Positions 1 to 7,931 of a stretch of DNA of 33,943 bases are shown here, one piece after another. The position numbers were made by a program, and so were the translations under genes. The notes below the pieces were generated by a model. The model was not told where the DNA came from and did not search any database. It saw only the letters and a list, made by a program, of their open reading frames with translations. The stretch lies in NCBI GenBank assembly GCA_020025035.1, contig JAHHSU010000006.1, forward strand, positions 1-33,943, in the 5' to 3' direction. Within the stretch, counting starts at the first letter, position 1. Each line of letters begins with the position of its first letter. The stretch comes from Thomasclavelia sp. (lineage in GTDB: Bacteria > Bacillota_I > Bacilli_A > Erysipelotrichales > Coprobacillaceae).

Positions 1-1
1 G

Positions 2-7
2 TATAAT
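2..7 (+). promoter_or_regulatory. Candidate -10 box of the V-ATPase operon
   Basis: A perfect TATAAT lies at the very start of the window, about 50 bases before the first ATPase gene. The matching -35 would lie outside the window, so only half of the promoter can be seen. If it is real, transcription starts near 13-15 and the leader is about 40 bases. Confidence 0.4.
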
Positions 8-51
8 GAATAGTGTATTTTTACTATATAAGGGAATTCGAGGTGATAGAT

Positions 52-363
52 TTGGATCGTTTTATACAAGATGTTGTGGATATAGACAGACAATGTGTTG
101 AAATGATTGAAGATGCAAAACGTAAGAAAAATAATCTTCAAAGTGATTTGAATATGCGTCAAAAAGAAATTGCTGATACATTAATCAAAAAACAACAAGA
201 CGACATTTTGGCTTTTAAAAAAGAAATGGAAGACAAAATTAACGATGCAATAAAAAAAGAAGACGTATTATTTAATGAATCGTTAGAAAATCTAAAAAAA
301 TCATATGAATTAAATAAAGATCATTGGATTGAAGAGATTTTAGCAAATTGCAAGAAAGTATAG
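52..363 (+). CDS. V/A-type ATPase subunit G/H-like (peripheral stalk coiled coil)
   Basis: Small, highly charged protein (about 103 residues) that is almost entirely heptad-like coiled coil rich in Lys, Glu and Asp. It is the first gene of a V/A-type ATPase operon, the usual place for the G/H (NtpF-like) peripheral stalk subunit that pairs with subunit E and links the catalytic head to the membrane arm. Start choice: an in-frame GTG at 13 has no ribosome binding site and would sit at the probable transcription start. The GAGGTG at 40-45 is well spaced from the TTG at 52, so I prefer the TTG. The frame stays open upstream, so the exact N-terminus is uncertain. Family assignment rests on context and coiled-coil character, because this subunit is poorly conserved in sequence. 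Confidence 0.7.
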   Translation: MDRFIQDVVDIDRQCVEMIEDAKRKKNNLQSDLNMRQKEIADTLIKKQQDDILAFKKEMEDKINDAIKKEDVLFNESLENLKKSYELNKDHWIEEILANCKKV

Positions 364-378
364 ACTAGAGGTGAGTGT

Positions 379-1416
379 ATGGAGGCTTTTTCTTCTAATG
401 CGATTTTAGCAAAAGCTAGGTCCATGTATGCAAAGTCAATGACAAAAGAAAATTATGATGAGTTATTGAAACGTCGTAGTGTTGGAGAAGTGGTTTCTTA
501 TTTAAAAAATGAAACAGAATATCGATTTGTATTGGAAAATGTAAAAGAAAGTAACATTCATCGTGGAGAGTTAGAACAATTATTATCGAAGGAATTCTAT
601 TCTAGAATAAGTAAATTAATTCGATATGCATCAAATGATAAAAAAGAATTTTATCATATGGGAATTATGTTAGGTGAAATTAAATTAATATTAAATCGAG
701 TTAGAACATTTGACTCCAAAATATATACAGGATATGACTTAAATATTCCTGTTTATTTAGCTAAGCAAGCAAGCTTTGATGTATATGAATTAATGAATAC
801 TAGTTGTTATAATGATGTTTTAGAATTACTTGAAAACACAAAATATTATGAAATATTTAAAATGTGTAAACCAGGAATAAATCAAAAAATTGATTTTAAT
901 GTTTTAGAAAAGAATTTAAATAAGTTTTATTTTGACACATATGTGCATGTGATTAAAAAATTATATAAAGGAAAAAAACAAAGAGAACTTTTAAAAGTTT
1001 TGTATACTAATATTGAGTTGCAAAACATAACTAAAATATATCGTCTTAAAAAATATTTTAAGGCTAGTCCTGATTATATAAAAACGATGTTACTTTTAGA
1101 TTATTCACGTATACCTAAACATGTGATGGATGAATTATTGTCAACACCTGATGCAGATGCATTTTTAAAACAGCTAAGTAATTTATCATATCATATTTAT
1201 GTAGATGATAAAGAATATGTATTTATTGAATATTTTGCAAATCAAATTAAATATCATTTAGCAAAACATTATATGAGGTTTTCTACTGATGCATCATTAG
1301 TGTTTATGACATACGAAATATTATTAGAGTTAGAAATTGAAAATTTAAAGCACATTATTGAAGGTGTACGATACAATGAATTATCACCTAATATTGAAAA
1401 AATGCTGATTTATTAA
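379..1416 (+). CDS. ntpC: V/A-type ATPase subunit C
   Basis: 345 residues, all helical, with the repetitive three-lobed layout of the C/d (AC39-type) subunit that caps the K ring and connects it to the central stalk. The N-terminal segment (AILAKARSMYAKSMTKENYDELL) and the recurring pattern of short helices with YDxLL-like ends match this family, as does the length (usually 320-350). It starts at ATG after AGAGGTGAG at 366-374, 15 bases after the preceding gene, and is followed 16 bases later by the first subunit I gene, so it is translated within one operon. In many bacterial operons C follows K or E; here it precedes I. Confidence 0.85.
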   Translation: MEAFSSNAILAKARSMYAKSMTKENYDELLKRRSVGEVVSYLKNETEYRFVLENVKESNIHRGELEQLLSKEFYSRISKLIRYASNDKKEFYHMGIMLGEIKLILNRVRTFDSKIYTGYDLNIPVYLAKQASFDVYELMNTSCYNDVLELLENTKYYEIFKMCKPGINQKIDFNVLEKNLNKFYFDTYVHVIKKLYKGKKQRELLKVLYTNIELQNITKIYRLKKYFKASPDYIKTMLLLDYSRIPKHVMDELLSTPDADAFLKQLSNLSYHIYVDDKEYVFIEYFANQIKYHLAKHYMRFSTDASLVFMTYEILLELEIENLKHIIEGVRYNELSPNIEKMLIY

Positions 1417-1432
1417 TTAGGAGGGAGATGTA

Positions 1433-2794
1433 ATGGCAGTTCAACAAATGAAATTGCTAAATATTACATTTAAAAAAGAAAACATATTTGATGTATTATT
1501 GCAAGTAAAAAATAATGTAGATATTTACCCACAAAAAGCAAATAAATTTATTCATGGCACTAAAGATGTAAAAGTTTATCAAAAAGATGATTACTATGAT
1601 AATTTGTATCATCGATTACAAGAGCTCTGTTATCAATTAGGAATAACATTAAATGATTCAAATAATGATAGCGATAAAGAACAATTTGATAAGGACTATA
1701 TTGATACATTTTTAAATCAAATTGAGAATGAATTTAATAAGATTAATAAGGTAAAATCAGATTTACAACGAACAAGAGAAGATAATTTAAATACACTTTC
1801 TATGTTAGAAAATATGGAAGATGAAAATTTGAATTTAGATATGCTTTTTAGGTGTAAATATTTAAAAGTAAGAGTAGGCTATATGCCAAAAGAAAATTTA
1901 GAAAAATTAAAATATTATGATGGATATCCATTTATTTATAGGTTATTTAAAGAAGAATCCCACTATATTTGGGTAATTTATATAGCGATAAAAAAAGATT
2001 GTTTGAGTATTGATAACATCTTTTCATCACTTAATTTTACACGTGTAAAGATACCAGATTATGTTCACGGAACAGTAAATGATGGCATTAAAGAATTGTA
2101 CGATGAAAATGAGGCGATGGGTAAATATATAGAGGTAATGAATCAAAGAATACAAGATTTATCAAAAAGGTATGAAGATAAGTTAAATCAGTTGTATACT
2201 ATGGTTGTTCATTTAAAAGATGTGTATGAATTATCTGATTGTATAATTGATTATTCTTATTACACTTCTATATTGTGTTTTGTTTCAACAAAAGATTGTC
2301 AAAAGGTGATGAAACAATTTGAACAAATTCCTAATATTAATATTACTGTTTTACCACCTAATACCTATGAGGCACATTCTATTGTACCTCCAGTCATTTT
2401 ATGTAATCATCCGTTTATTGCACCATTTGAAAAACTTGCTAGAGTTAAAAGTATTAATGATGTGGATACAACGATGCTTATTGCATTGTGGTGGCTAGTT
2501 GTTGCTGGAATATTTTTTGGTGATGTAGTAGTTGGGTTACTGATGATATTAATTGGAGTAATATTTCGTCGTAAATCTAGTTTATTTCAAATTATGTCTA
2601 GGATTGGAATTAGTATATTTGGATTTGGATTATTAGAGGGATCAATAGCTTATCAAACATATAGTTTTTCTGTTATGAAATTAGGCTTAGGTGTAGGAAA
2701 CAGAATTAGTTATGGAATAATTCTTGTTTTGCTAGGCCAATTGTTCATTCAGTTCATGTCACAGATTATTCATAAACAAAAAATAAGAACATAG
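1433..2794 (+). CDS. Short V/A-type ATPase subunit I paralogue lacking most of the membrane domain
   Basis: 453 residues, clearly homologous to the full-length subunit I encoded next to it. Shared landmarks include KYLKVRVGYMP / KYLQIRFGKLP near residue 140, IDNIFSSLxFxR near 195-205, VHGT near 215, and PF...FGDVxxGL at the start of the membrane domain. After the cytoplasmic lever-arm domain (about 1-335) it has only about four hydrophobic segments (roughly 347-372, 385-405 and 420-445) and stops. The second half of the a/I membrane domain is absent, including the SYLRVGGF-type segment that carries the Arg needed for ion transfer. The frame is intact, the ribosome binding site is good (GGAGGGAG at 1421-1428), and no residual coding sequence follows in the 72-base gap, so this looks like a maintained short paralogue rather than a fresh truncation. 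It cannot form a working half-channel alone. Confidence 0.8.
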   Translation: MAVQQMKLLNITFKKENIFDVLLQVKNNVDIYPQKANKFIHGTKDVKVYQKDDYYDNLYHRLQELCYQLGITLNDSNNDSDKEQFDKDYIDTFLNQIENEFNKINKVKSDLQRTREDNLNTLSMLENMEDENLNLDMLFRCKYLKVRVGYMPKENLEKLKYYDGYPFIYRLFKEESHYIWVIYIAIKKDCLSIDNIFSSLNFTRVKIPDYVHGTVNDGIKELYDENEAMGKYIEVMNQRIQDLSKRYEDKLNQLYTMVVHLKDVYELSDCIIDYSYYTSILCFVSTKDCQKVMKQFEQIPNINITVLPPNTYEAHSIVPPVILCNHPFIAPFEKLARVKSINDVDTTMLIALWWLVVAGIFFGDVVVGLLMILIGVIFRRKSSLFQIMSRIGISIFGFGLLEGSIAYQTYSFSVMKLGLGVGNRISYGIILVLLGQLFIQFMSQIIHKQKIRT

Positions 2795-2866
2795 TATTTT
2801 ATTGTTTAAAATATATAATATATATTTATTGTATGAAGATATTTAAAAAATATTGGAGGGGTATAT

Positions 2867-4750
2867 GTGGCAATAGCAAAATTGATGCTCTTGGATATTA
2901 ATTTTAATCAAGATCGTTACGACGATGTTTTATTGAAATTATTAAATACCAAAAATTTTCATCCTGAGCCAGCATCAAAACTTGTGGATTCAGTACATGG
3001 GTTAACTGAATTAAATCGAGATAATCCATATGAAAAGATTTTATCAAATTTAACTATATTAAGTGATCAGTATCGTTTTGTATTACAAGAGATTGACGCA
3101 AAAGATAAGGATTTAAATATATTTAAAGAAGAAACCTTCCTGGACAATTTAATGGATCAATTAAAGGAATATGATCAAGTTATTGCAAGTTTAAAGAATG
3201 TAATTGATGAAAATAAGGATGCAATTACCCAACTTGAACATGTATCTGGGATGAATGTTAACTTTGATGATTTATTTTCATGCAAGTATTTACAAATTAG
3301 ATTTGGAAAACTACCACTAAGTAGTGTAGAAAAAATAAAGTGTTATCGTAAATATCCATTTTTCTTAAAAAGATTTCATGATGATGATCAATATACTTGG
3401 TGTATGTATATTACAGTTCCTAGCGTCTCAATAGAAATAGATAATATTTTTTCATCATTATTTTTTGAAAGAATTTATGTACCAAATTTTGTACATGGAA
3501 CACCGAAAATTGCAATTCAAAAAATTCAAGAAGAAACATCTTTTATTGAACAATTGATTGTTGGATTAAATCATGATATTGATGAAATAATCAATCAATA
3601 TTCGTCACGATTAAATTATATATTTAATGTTTCAAAAAATATGAGTAGAACTTATGAGGCACAAAAATATGTTGTTGTTATTGGGGATGAATCATCTATT
3701 GTAGGTTTTGCAACAGCTAAGGACGCTAAAAAAATAAAAAAAGATTTTGAAAGTATTGAAGGAGTTGTAGTTCATTTAAAGGATGAAAATGGTGATTCTA
3801 GATTAACTCCACCAACAAAACTTGAAAATAATTGGTTTTGTAGACCATTTAGATTGTTTGTAGAAATGTATGGAGTGCCAAATCGTATGGAAAGAGATCC
3901 GACACCATTTGTTGCACTTACCTACACTTTGTTATTTGGCATTATGTTTGGTGATGTAGGCCAGGGTTTAATTATTTCGTTAGCTGGTTACATTGCTTAT
4001 AAAAAATGGGGTATGGAACTAGGTGAAATTGGAATTCGATTAGGGATTTCTAGTGCATTATTTGGAATTGTATTTGGATCTGTATTTGGTAATGAAGAAA
4101 TACTTGTTCCTTTTATCTATACGATGGATCCAAGTTCAACAATGAATTTATTAATAGGAGCAATTGGCATTGGTGCTACATTAATTATTATTACGATGTG
4201 GAAAAACATGATGAAAAATTTTAGGAATAAACATACTGCTACTGCACTATTTTCGCACAATGGTCTTAGTGGAATAATTTTTTATGTTTCTATTATTGTA
4301 ATGATAGTAGCAACCAAATTAGGTCTTCATGTGGTTAATATGTTAACGATATTCATATTTTTAGTATTACCATGTTTGCTTATGTTTTTTCAGGAACCTC
4401 TAGAAAGAAAAATGGATGGAAAAAAAGCATTCAAAGAAGGCTTTGGAGGTTTTATGATGATTGCCGTATTTGAAATGTTTGAAGTACTTCTTACATTTGT
4501 GGCTAATACTATGTCTTATTTAAGAGTAGGAGGATTTATACTTTCTCATGCAGGAATGATGTTAGTAGTTTATACTCTTGCGCATATGTTTAATGGTATA
4601 GGATATTGGATTACCTTAATTCTAGGTAATATATTTGTAATGATGCTTGAGGGAATGATTGTAGGAATTCAAGCATTACGTTTAGAATTTTATGAAATGT
4701 TTAGTCGTTATTATCAAGGAAATGGGATACCATTTAAAAGTATTAAATAA
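2867..4750 (+). CDS. ntpI: V/A-type ATPase subunit I (a subunit), full length
   Basis: 627 residues, the normal length range of bacterial subunit I, which forms the stator arm and the ion half-channels next to the K ring. The N-terminal half (1-330) is the cytoplasmic coiled-coil lever arm. The C-terminal half holds about seven or eight membrane helices starting at FGIMFGDVGQGL near residue 360. The essential Arg is visible as Arg553 in SYLRVGGF, followed by SHAGM. It starts at GTG 2867 after GGAGGGG at 2855-2861; an ATG at 2865 is out of frame. The C-terminus lies just before the K gene. This is the copy able to do ion translocation; the shorter upstream copy is not. Confidence 0.93.
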   Translation: MAIAKLMLLDINFNQDRYDDVLLKLLNTKNFHPEPASKLVDSVHGLTELNRDNPYEKILSNLTILSDQYRFVLQEIDAKDKDLNIFKEETFLDNLMDQLKEYDQVIASLKNVIDENKDAITQLEHVSGMNVNFDDLFSCKYLQIRFGKLPLSSVEKIKCYRKYPFFLKRFHDDDQYTWCMYITVPSVSIEIDNIFSSLFFERIYVPNFVHGTPKIAIQKIQEETSFIEQLIVGLNHDIDEIINQYSSRLNYIFNVSKNMSRTYEAQKYVVVIGDESSIVGFATAKDAKKIKKDFESIEGVVVHLKDENGDSRLTPPTKLENNWFCRPFRLFVEMYGVPNRMERDPTPFVALTYTLLFGIMFGDVGQGLIISLAGYIAYKKWGMELGEIGIRLGISSALFGIVFGSVFGNEEILVPFIYTMDPSSTMNLLIGAIGIGATLIIITMWKNMMKNFRNKHTATALFSHNGLSGIIFYVSIIVMIVATKLGLHVVNMLTIFIFLVLPCLLMFFQEPLERKMDGKKAFKEGFGGFMMIAVFEMFEVLLTFVANTMSYLRVGGFILSHAGMMLVVYTLAHMFNGIGYWITLILGNIFVMMLEGMIVGIQALRLEFYEMFSRYYQGNGIPFKSIK

Positions 4751-4769
4751 AAATTTGGAGGAAATAGAA

Positions 4770-5207
4770 ATGAATATTTTAGAATTAGTTTTACCAGCAT
4801 TAATGATTGGATTAATTTGTTTACCATTAGTAAAAATGTTTACAGGAAAAGTAAGCGTGAAATCAGCTAAATTCCGTTTAACAACTCATGTTTGTGGATT
4901 TTTTGCAGTTATTATTGGGGTGTTTTTATTCCACATGTGTGGAACTAGTGTTTTTGCAGATGAAACTGTTAGTATTGAAATTGTAGGAACAGTTGCACAA
5001 GGATTAGGTTTTATTGCAGCATCACTTTCAACAGGTTTAGCAGCTTTAGGAGCAGGTATTGCAGTAGCAGCAGCAGCACCAGCAGCAATCGGTGCATTCT
5101 CTGAAAATGAAAAGAATTTTGGTAAATCATTAATATTTGTTGCATTAGGAGAAGGGGTTGCAATTTACGGATTATTAATCTCAATATTAATCTTTAATAA
5201 ATTATAA
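4770..5207 (+). CDS. ntpK: V/A-type ATPase subunit K (rotor proteolipid) with N-terminal membrane extension
   Basis: 145 residues with four hydrophobic segments. The C-terminal hairpin (about 74-143) is classic proteolipid: a Gly/Ala-rich helix (GLGFIAASLSTGLAALGAG) followed by VALGEGVAIYGLLISIL, in which the Glu is the ion carrier. The N-terminal 65 residues hold two helices that are not proteolipid-like and end in SVFADE, which resembles a signal peptidase site. This extended layout also occurs in some clostridial V-type c subunits. It starts at ATG 4770 behind TTTGGAGGAAA; an upstream in-frame ATG at 4692 lies inside the I gene and has no ribosome binding site. The Gln that helps bind sodium in the Enterococcus hirae K ring appears to be Val here, so coupling to protons is possible, but this is not proven. 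Confidence 0.9.
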   Translation: MNILELVLPALMIGLICLPLVKMFTGKVSVKSAKFRLTTHVCGFFAVIIGVFLFHMCGTSVFADETVSIEIVGTVAQGLGFIAASLSTGLAALGAGIAVAAAAPAAIGAFSENEKNFGKSLIFVALGEGVAIYGLLISILIFNKL

Positions 5208-5226
5208 GATAAAGAAGGAACTAGAT

Positions 5227-5535
5227 ATGAAATTTTTCCTAATCAGTGACAATATTGATACATTAATGGGACTAAGATTAGTTGGTATTGAAGGAATGAT
5301 TGCACATAATCGTAAAGAGTTATTAAGTTTATTAGAAGATAAAATGAAGGATGAACAAATTGCAATAATTTTACTTACAACAAAGCTAATTGAAATGTGT
5401 CCAAGTATTATATCTGAATTAAAATTAAAACAAACAAAACCTCTTATTGTAGAAATACCAGATCGTCATGGAGAATCTAAGATTGGTGAAACCATTGATC
5501 GTTATGTATCTGAAGCAATTGGAGTTAAATTATAG
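5227..5535 (+). CDS. ntpG: V/A-type ATPase subunit F
   Basis: 102 residues, the usual size of subunit F, the small Rossmann-like protein of the central stalk that binds subunit D and helps regulate rotation. Typical features are a start in a beta strand (MKFFLISDN), a polar loop, then a strand IAIILLTT and the PLIVEIPD strand near residues 78-85, which is a family hallmark. It ends in a helix with xxIGVKL. It sits between K and E with about 20-base spacing on both sides and a GAAGGAA ribosome binding site before ATG 5227. Nothing odd apart from the order F-E rather than the more common E-C-F. Confidence 0.88.
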   Translation: MKFFLISDNIDTLMGLRLVGIEGMIAHNRKELLSLLEDKMKDEQIAIILLTTKLIEMCPSIISELKLKQTKPLIVEIPDRHGESKIGETIDRYVSEAIGVKL

Positions 5536-5547
5536 GAGAATTAAAAT

Positions 5548-6144
5548 ATGGATAATATGGAACATGTATTTCTCTATATGAAAGAAGAGATAATGTCATT
5601 GGCAAATCAAGAAGTTGGAAAAATATTAGAAGAAACAAATGAGTTAGAAAATCATTTGAACCAACAAATCAAAGAAGAAGCCAATAAAGATGTTATGATG
5701 GAAGTTATTCAAGAAAAAGCAGATATACAAAGAAATGCATTGACTGCTATTTCTAAAAATCATAATGAAAAAAATAAGATGTTAATTCAAAAAAGAGATG
5801 AATATGTGGGGATGATTTTTCAAGATGTTCAAAAAAAACTTGAGCAATTTACGTTAACACCTGACTATGTTGAATTTATAAAGGAAAAAGCAGAAAAATT
5901 AGGTAAATATCATCACTTAGAAAATTCTATTATATATATAAGTCAAAAAGATTTAAAATTAGAAGCAGAAATTCAAAAAGCATATGGTCATGATATTAAA
6001 ATTGTAGAAAGTCCAGATATTCAAATAGGTGGATTAATGATGGAAAATAAAAAATCGAAGTTAGTAGTAGATGAATCACTTGATAATGCATTGAAATTAC
6101 AAAAAGAATGGTTTATCACTAACTCTGGGTTTAAGATTAGATAA
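5548..6144 (+). CDS. ntpE: V/A-type ATPase subunit E (peripheral stalk)
   Basis: 198 residues. The first 110 or so residues form a long charged coiled coil, and the C-terminal part (from about 115) is an alpha/beta domain with IIYISQKDL and the IGGLMMENKKSKLVVDESL signature, which matches the GG-x-x-x-x-x-x-G-x-I-x-x-DNS/T region of subunit E. E pairs with the G/H-like coiled coil (first gene of the operon) to form the peripheral stalk that holds the A3B3 head against rotation. It starts at ATG 5548 behind TAGGAGAA, and is spaced 12 bases from F and 18 from A. Confidence 0.9.
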   Translation: MDNMEHVFLYMKEEIMSLANQEVGKILEETNELENHLNQQIKEEANKDVMMEVIQEKADIQRNALTAISKNHNEKNKMLIQKRDEYVGMIFQDVQKKLEQFTLTPDYVEFIKEKAEKLGKYHHLENSIIYISQKDLKLEAEIQKAYGHDIKIVESPDIQIGGLMMENKKSKLVVDESLDNALKLQKEWFITNSGFKIR

Positions 6145-6162
6145 AAAGCTAGGAGTGATAAT

Positions 6163-7917
6163 GTGAGTAAAAGTGTTATTTATTCAATTAATGGTCCTGT
6201 TGTAACCGTAAAAGATGCAGTTGAATTTTCAATGTTAGAAATGGTGTATGTTGGGAATCAAAGATTAATTGGTGAAGTTATTTCTATCAAAAAAGAATTT
6301 ACAACAATACAGGTTTATGAAACTACTACAGGATTAAAACCAGGAGAACCAGTTATTTCTACTGGTAACCCAATTTGTGTTACACTTGGACCTGGTATAT
6401 TAAGCAATATTTTCGATGGTATCGAAAGACCATTAGAGGAAATGGCAAAAGAATCTGGAGCGTTTATTACTACTGGAAGTAGTGTTGATTCATTAGATAA
6501 AAATCGTCAATGGGATGTTACGATGAAGGTATCCGTTGGAGATTATCTAAAGGGTGGAGATATTTATGCAACATGTCCAGAAACAGATTTAATTGAACAT
6601 AAATGTATGATAAGTCCATTGCTTAGTGGGCGAGTAATTGAAGTAAAAAAAGATGGTATGTACACAATTGATGATGTTGTATTAAAACTTGAAGATGATC
6701 AAGGAAATATTCATGAATGTACATTAACTCAAAAATGGCCAATCAAAAACGCTAGACCTGTAAAGGATCGTTTACCAATTACTAGACCTCTTGTAACAGG
6801 ACAAAGAGTAATTGACACATTATTCCCTATTGCAAAAGGAGGAACTGTTGCAATTCCTGGAGGATTTGGTGCTGGTAAAACAATGACACAACATCAGATT
6901 GCTAAATGGTGTGATGCAGATATTATTGTTTATGTTGGTTGTGGTGAACGTGGAAACGAAATGACACAGGTTCTAGAAGAGTTTAGAGAATTGATTGATC
7001 CAAAATCAAATAGACCATTGACAGATAGAACAGTGCTTATTGCAAATACTTCCAACATGCCAGTAGCAGCACGTGAAGCTAGTATTTATACTGGAGTTAC
7101 ATTAGCTGAATACTACCGTGATATGGGATATCATGTTGCAATTATGGCTGATTCGACATCTCGTTGGGCTGAAGCATTACGTGAAATATCTGGTCGTTTA
7201 GAGGAAATGCCAGCTGAAGAAGGTTTTCCTGCTTATTTACCATCACGTTTATCTCAATTTTATGAACGAGCAGGTTATATGAAAAATCTAAATGAAACAG
7301 AAGGATCTGTTACTATTATTGGTGCAGTTTCTCCTCAAGGAGCTGATTTTTCAGAACCCGTTACACAAAATACTAAGCGATTTGTAAGATGTTTTTTAGC
7401 ATTAGATAAATCGTTAGCATATGCTAGACATTATTTTGCAATTAATTGGAATTTAAGTTATTCAGAATATGTTCCTGATTTAGAAAGATGGTTTAATCAA
7501 AATGTCGGTCCTAAATTTGTGCGTAATAGACAAGAAATTGCTTCTATTTTGGCTGAAGAAACTAAACTTATGGAAATTGTAAAATTAATGGGATCAGATG
7601 TATTACCAGATGATCAAAAATTAACAATTGAAGTTGCAAAATTAATTCGTGTTGGATATTTACAACAAAATGCATTCCATGTTGAAGACACATATGTACC
7701 ATTAGCTAAACAAGAAAAAATGATGGAAGTGATTTTATATTTAAATAAACGAAGTAAAGAGGTTATTGCGTTAGATAAGCCAATCCGTATCTTATTAGAA
7801 ACTGGAATATTTGATAAAGTAGTTAAAATGAAATATGATATACCAAATAATAATATTTCATTATTAGATGATTATTTTAAAGATATAGATGAAGCAATTA
7901 CAAGTGCAATGAACTAA
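6163..7917 (+). CDS. ntpA: V/A-type ATPase catalytic subunit A
   Basis: 584 residues, full length. It binds and hydrolyses (or makes) ATP in the A3B3 head. The order is beta-barrel (INGPVVTVKDA), the A-type non-homologous insert (about 110-190), then the catalytic core with the P-loop GGFGAGKT at 233-240, the GER motif (VGCGERGNEM, whose Glu activates the attacking water), and MADSTSRWAEALREISGRL. The C-terminal helical domain ends in DIDEAI. The P-loop Phe, rather than the F-type pattern, is typical of V/A enzymes. It starts at GTG 6163 behind TAGGAGTGATA; an overlapping ATG at 6161 is out of frame and closes at once. It is spaced 14 bases before B. Confidence 0.97.
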   Translation: MSKSVIYSINGPVVTVKDAVEFSMLEMVYVGNQRLIGEVISIKKEFTTIQVYETTTGLKPGEPVISTGNPICVTLGPGILSNIFDGIERPLEEMAKESGAFITTGSSVDSLDKNRQWDVTMKVSVGDYLKGGDIYATCPETDLIEHKCMISPLLSGRVIEVKKDGMYTIDDVVLKLEDDQGNIHECTLTQKWPIKNARPVKDRLPITRPLVTGQRVIDTLFPIAKGGTVAIPGGFGAGKTMTQHQIAKWCDADIIVYVGCGERGNEMTQVLEEFRELIDPKSNRPLTDRTVLIANTSNMPVAAREASIYTGVTLAEYYRDMGYHVAIMADSTSRWAEALREISGRLEEMPAEEGFPAYLPSRLSQFYERAGYMKNLNETEGSVTIIGAVSPQGADFSEPVTQNTKRFVRCFLALDKSLAYARHYFAINWNLSYSEYVPDLERWFNQNVGPKFVRNRQEIASILAEETKLMEIVKLMGSDVLPDDQKLTIEVAKLIRVGYLQQNAFHVEDTYVPLAKQEKMMEVILYLNKRSKEVIALDKPIRILLETGIFDKVVKMKYDIPNNNISLLDDYFKDIDEAITSAMN

Positions 7918-7931
7918 AGGAGGAATAGAAA

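Noticed and set aside
13..51. Upstream GTG start for the first ATPase gene
   Set aside because: It would begin at the likely transcription start with no ribosome binding site, while GAGGTG at 40-45 points to the TTG at 52.
2795..2866. Frameshift or pseudogene remains joining the short subunit I to a lost C-terminal half
   Set aside because: The gap holds no sequence resembling the missing helices, and a complete second copy with its own start follows.
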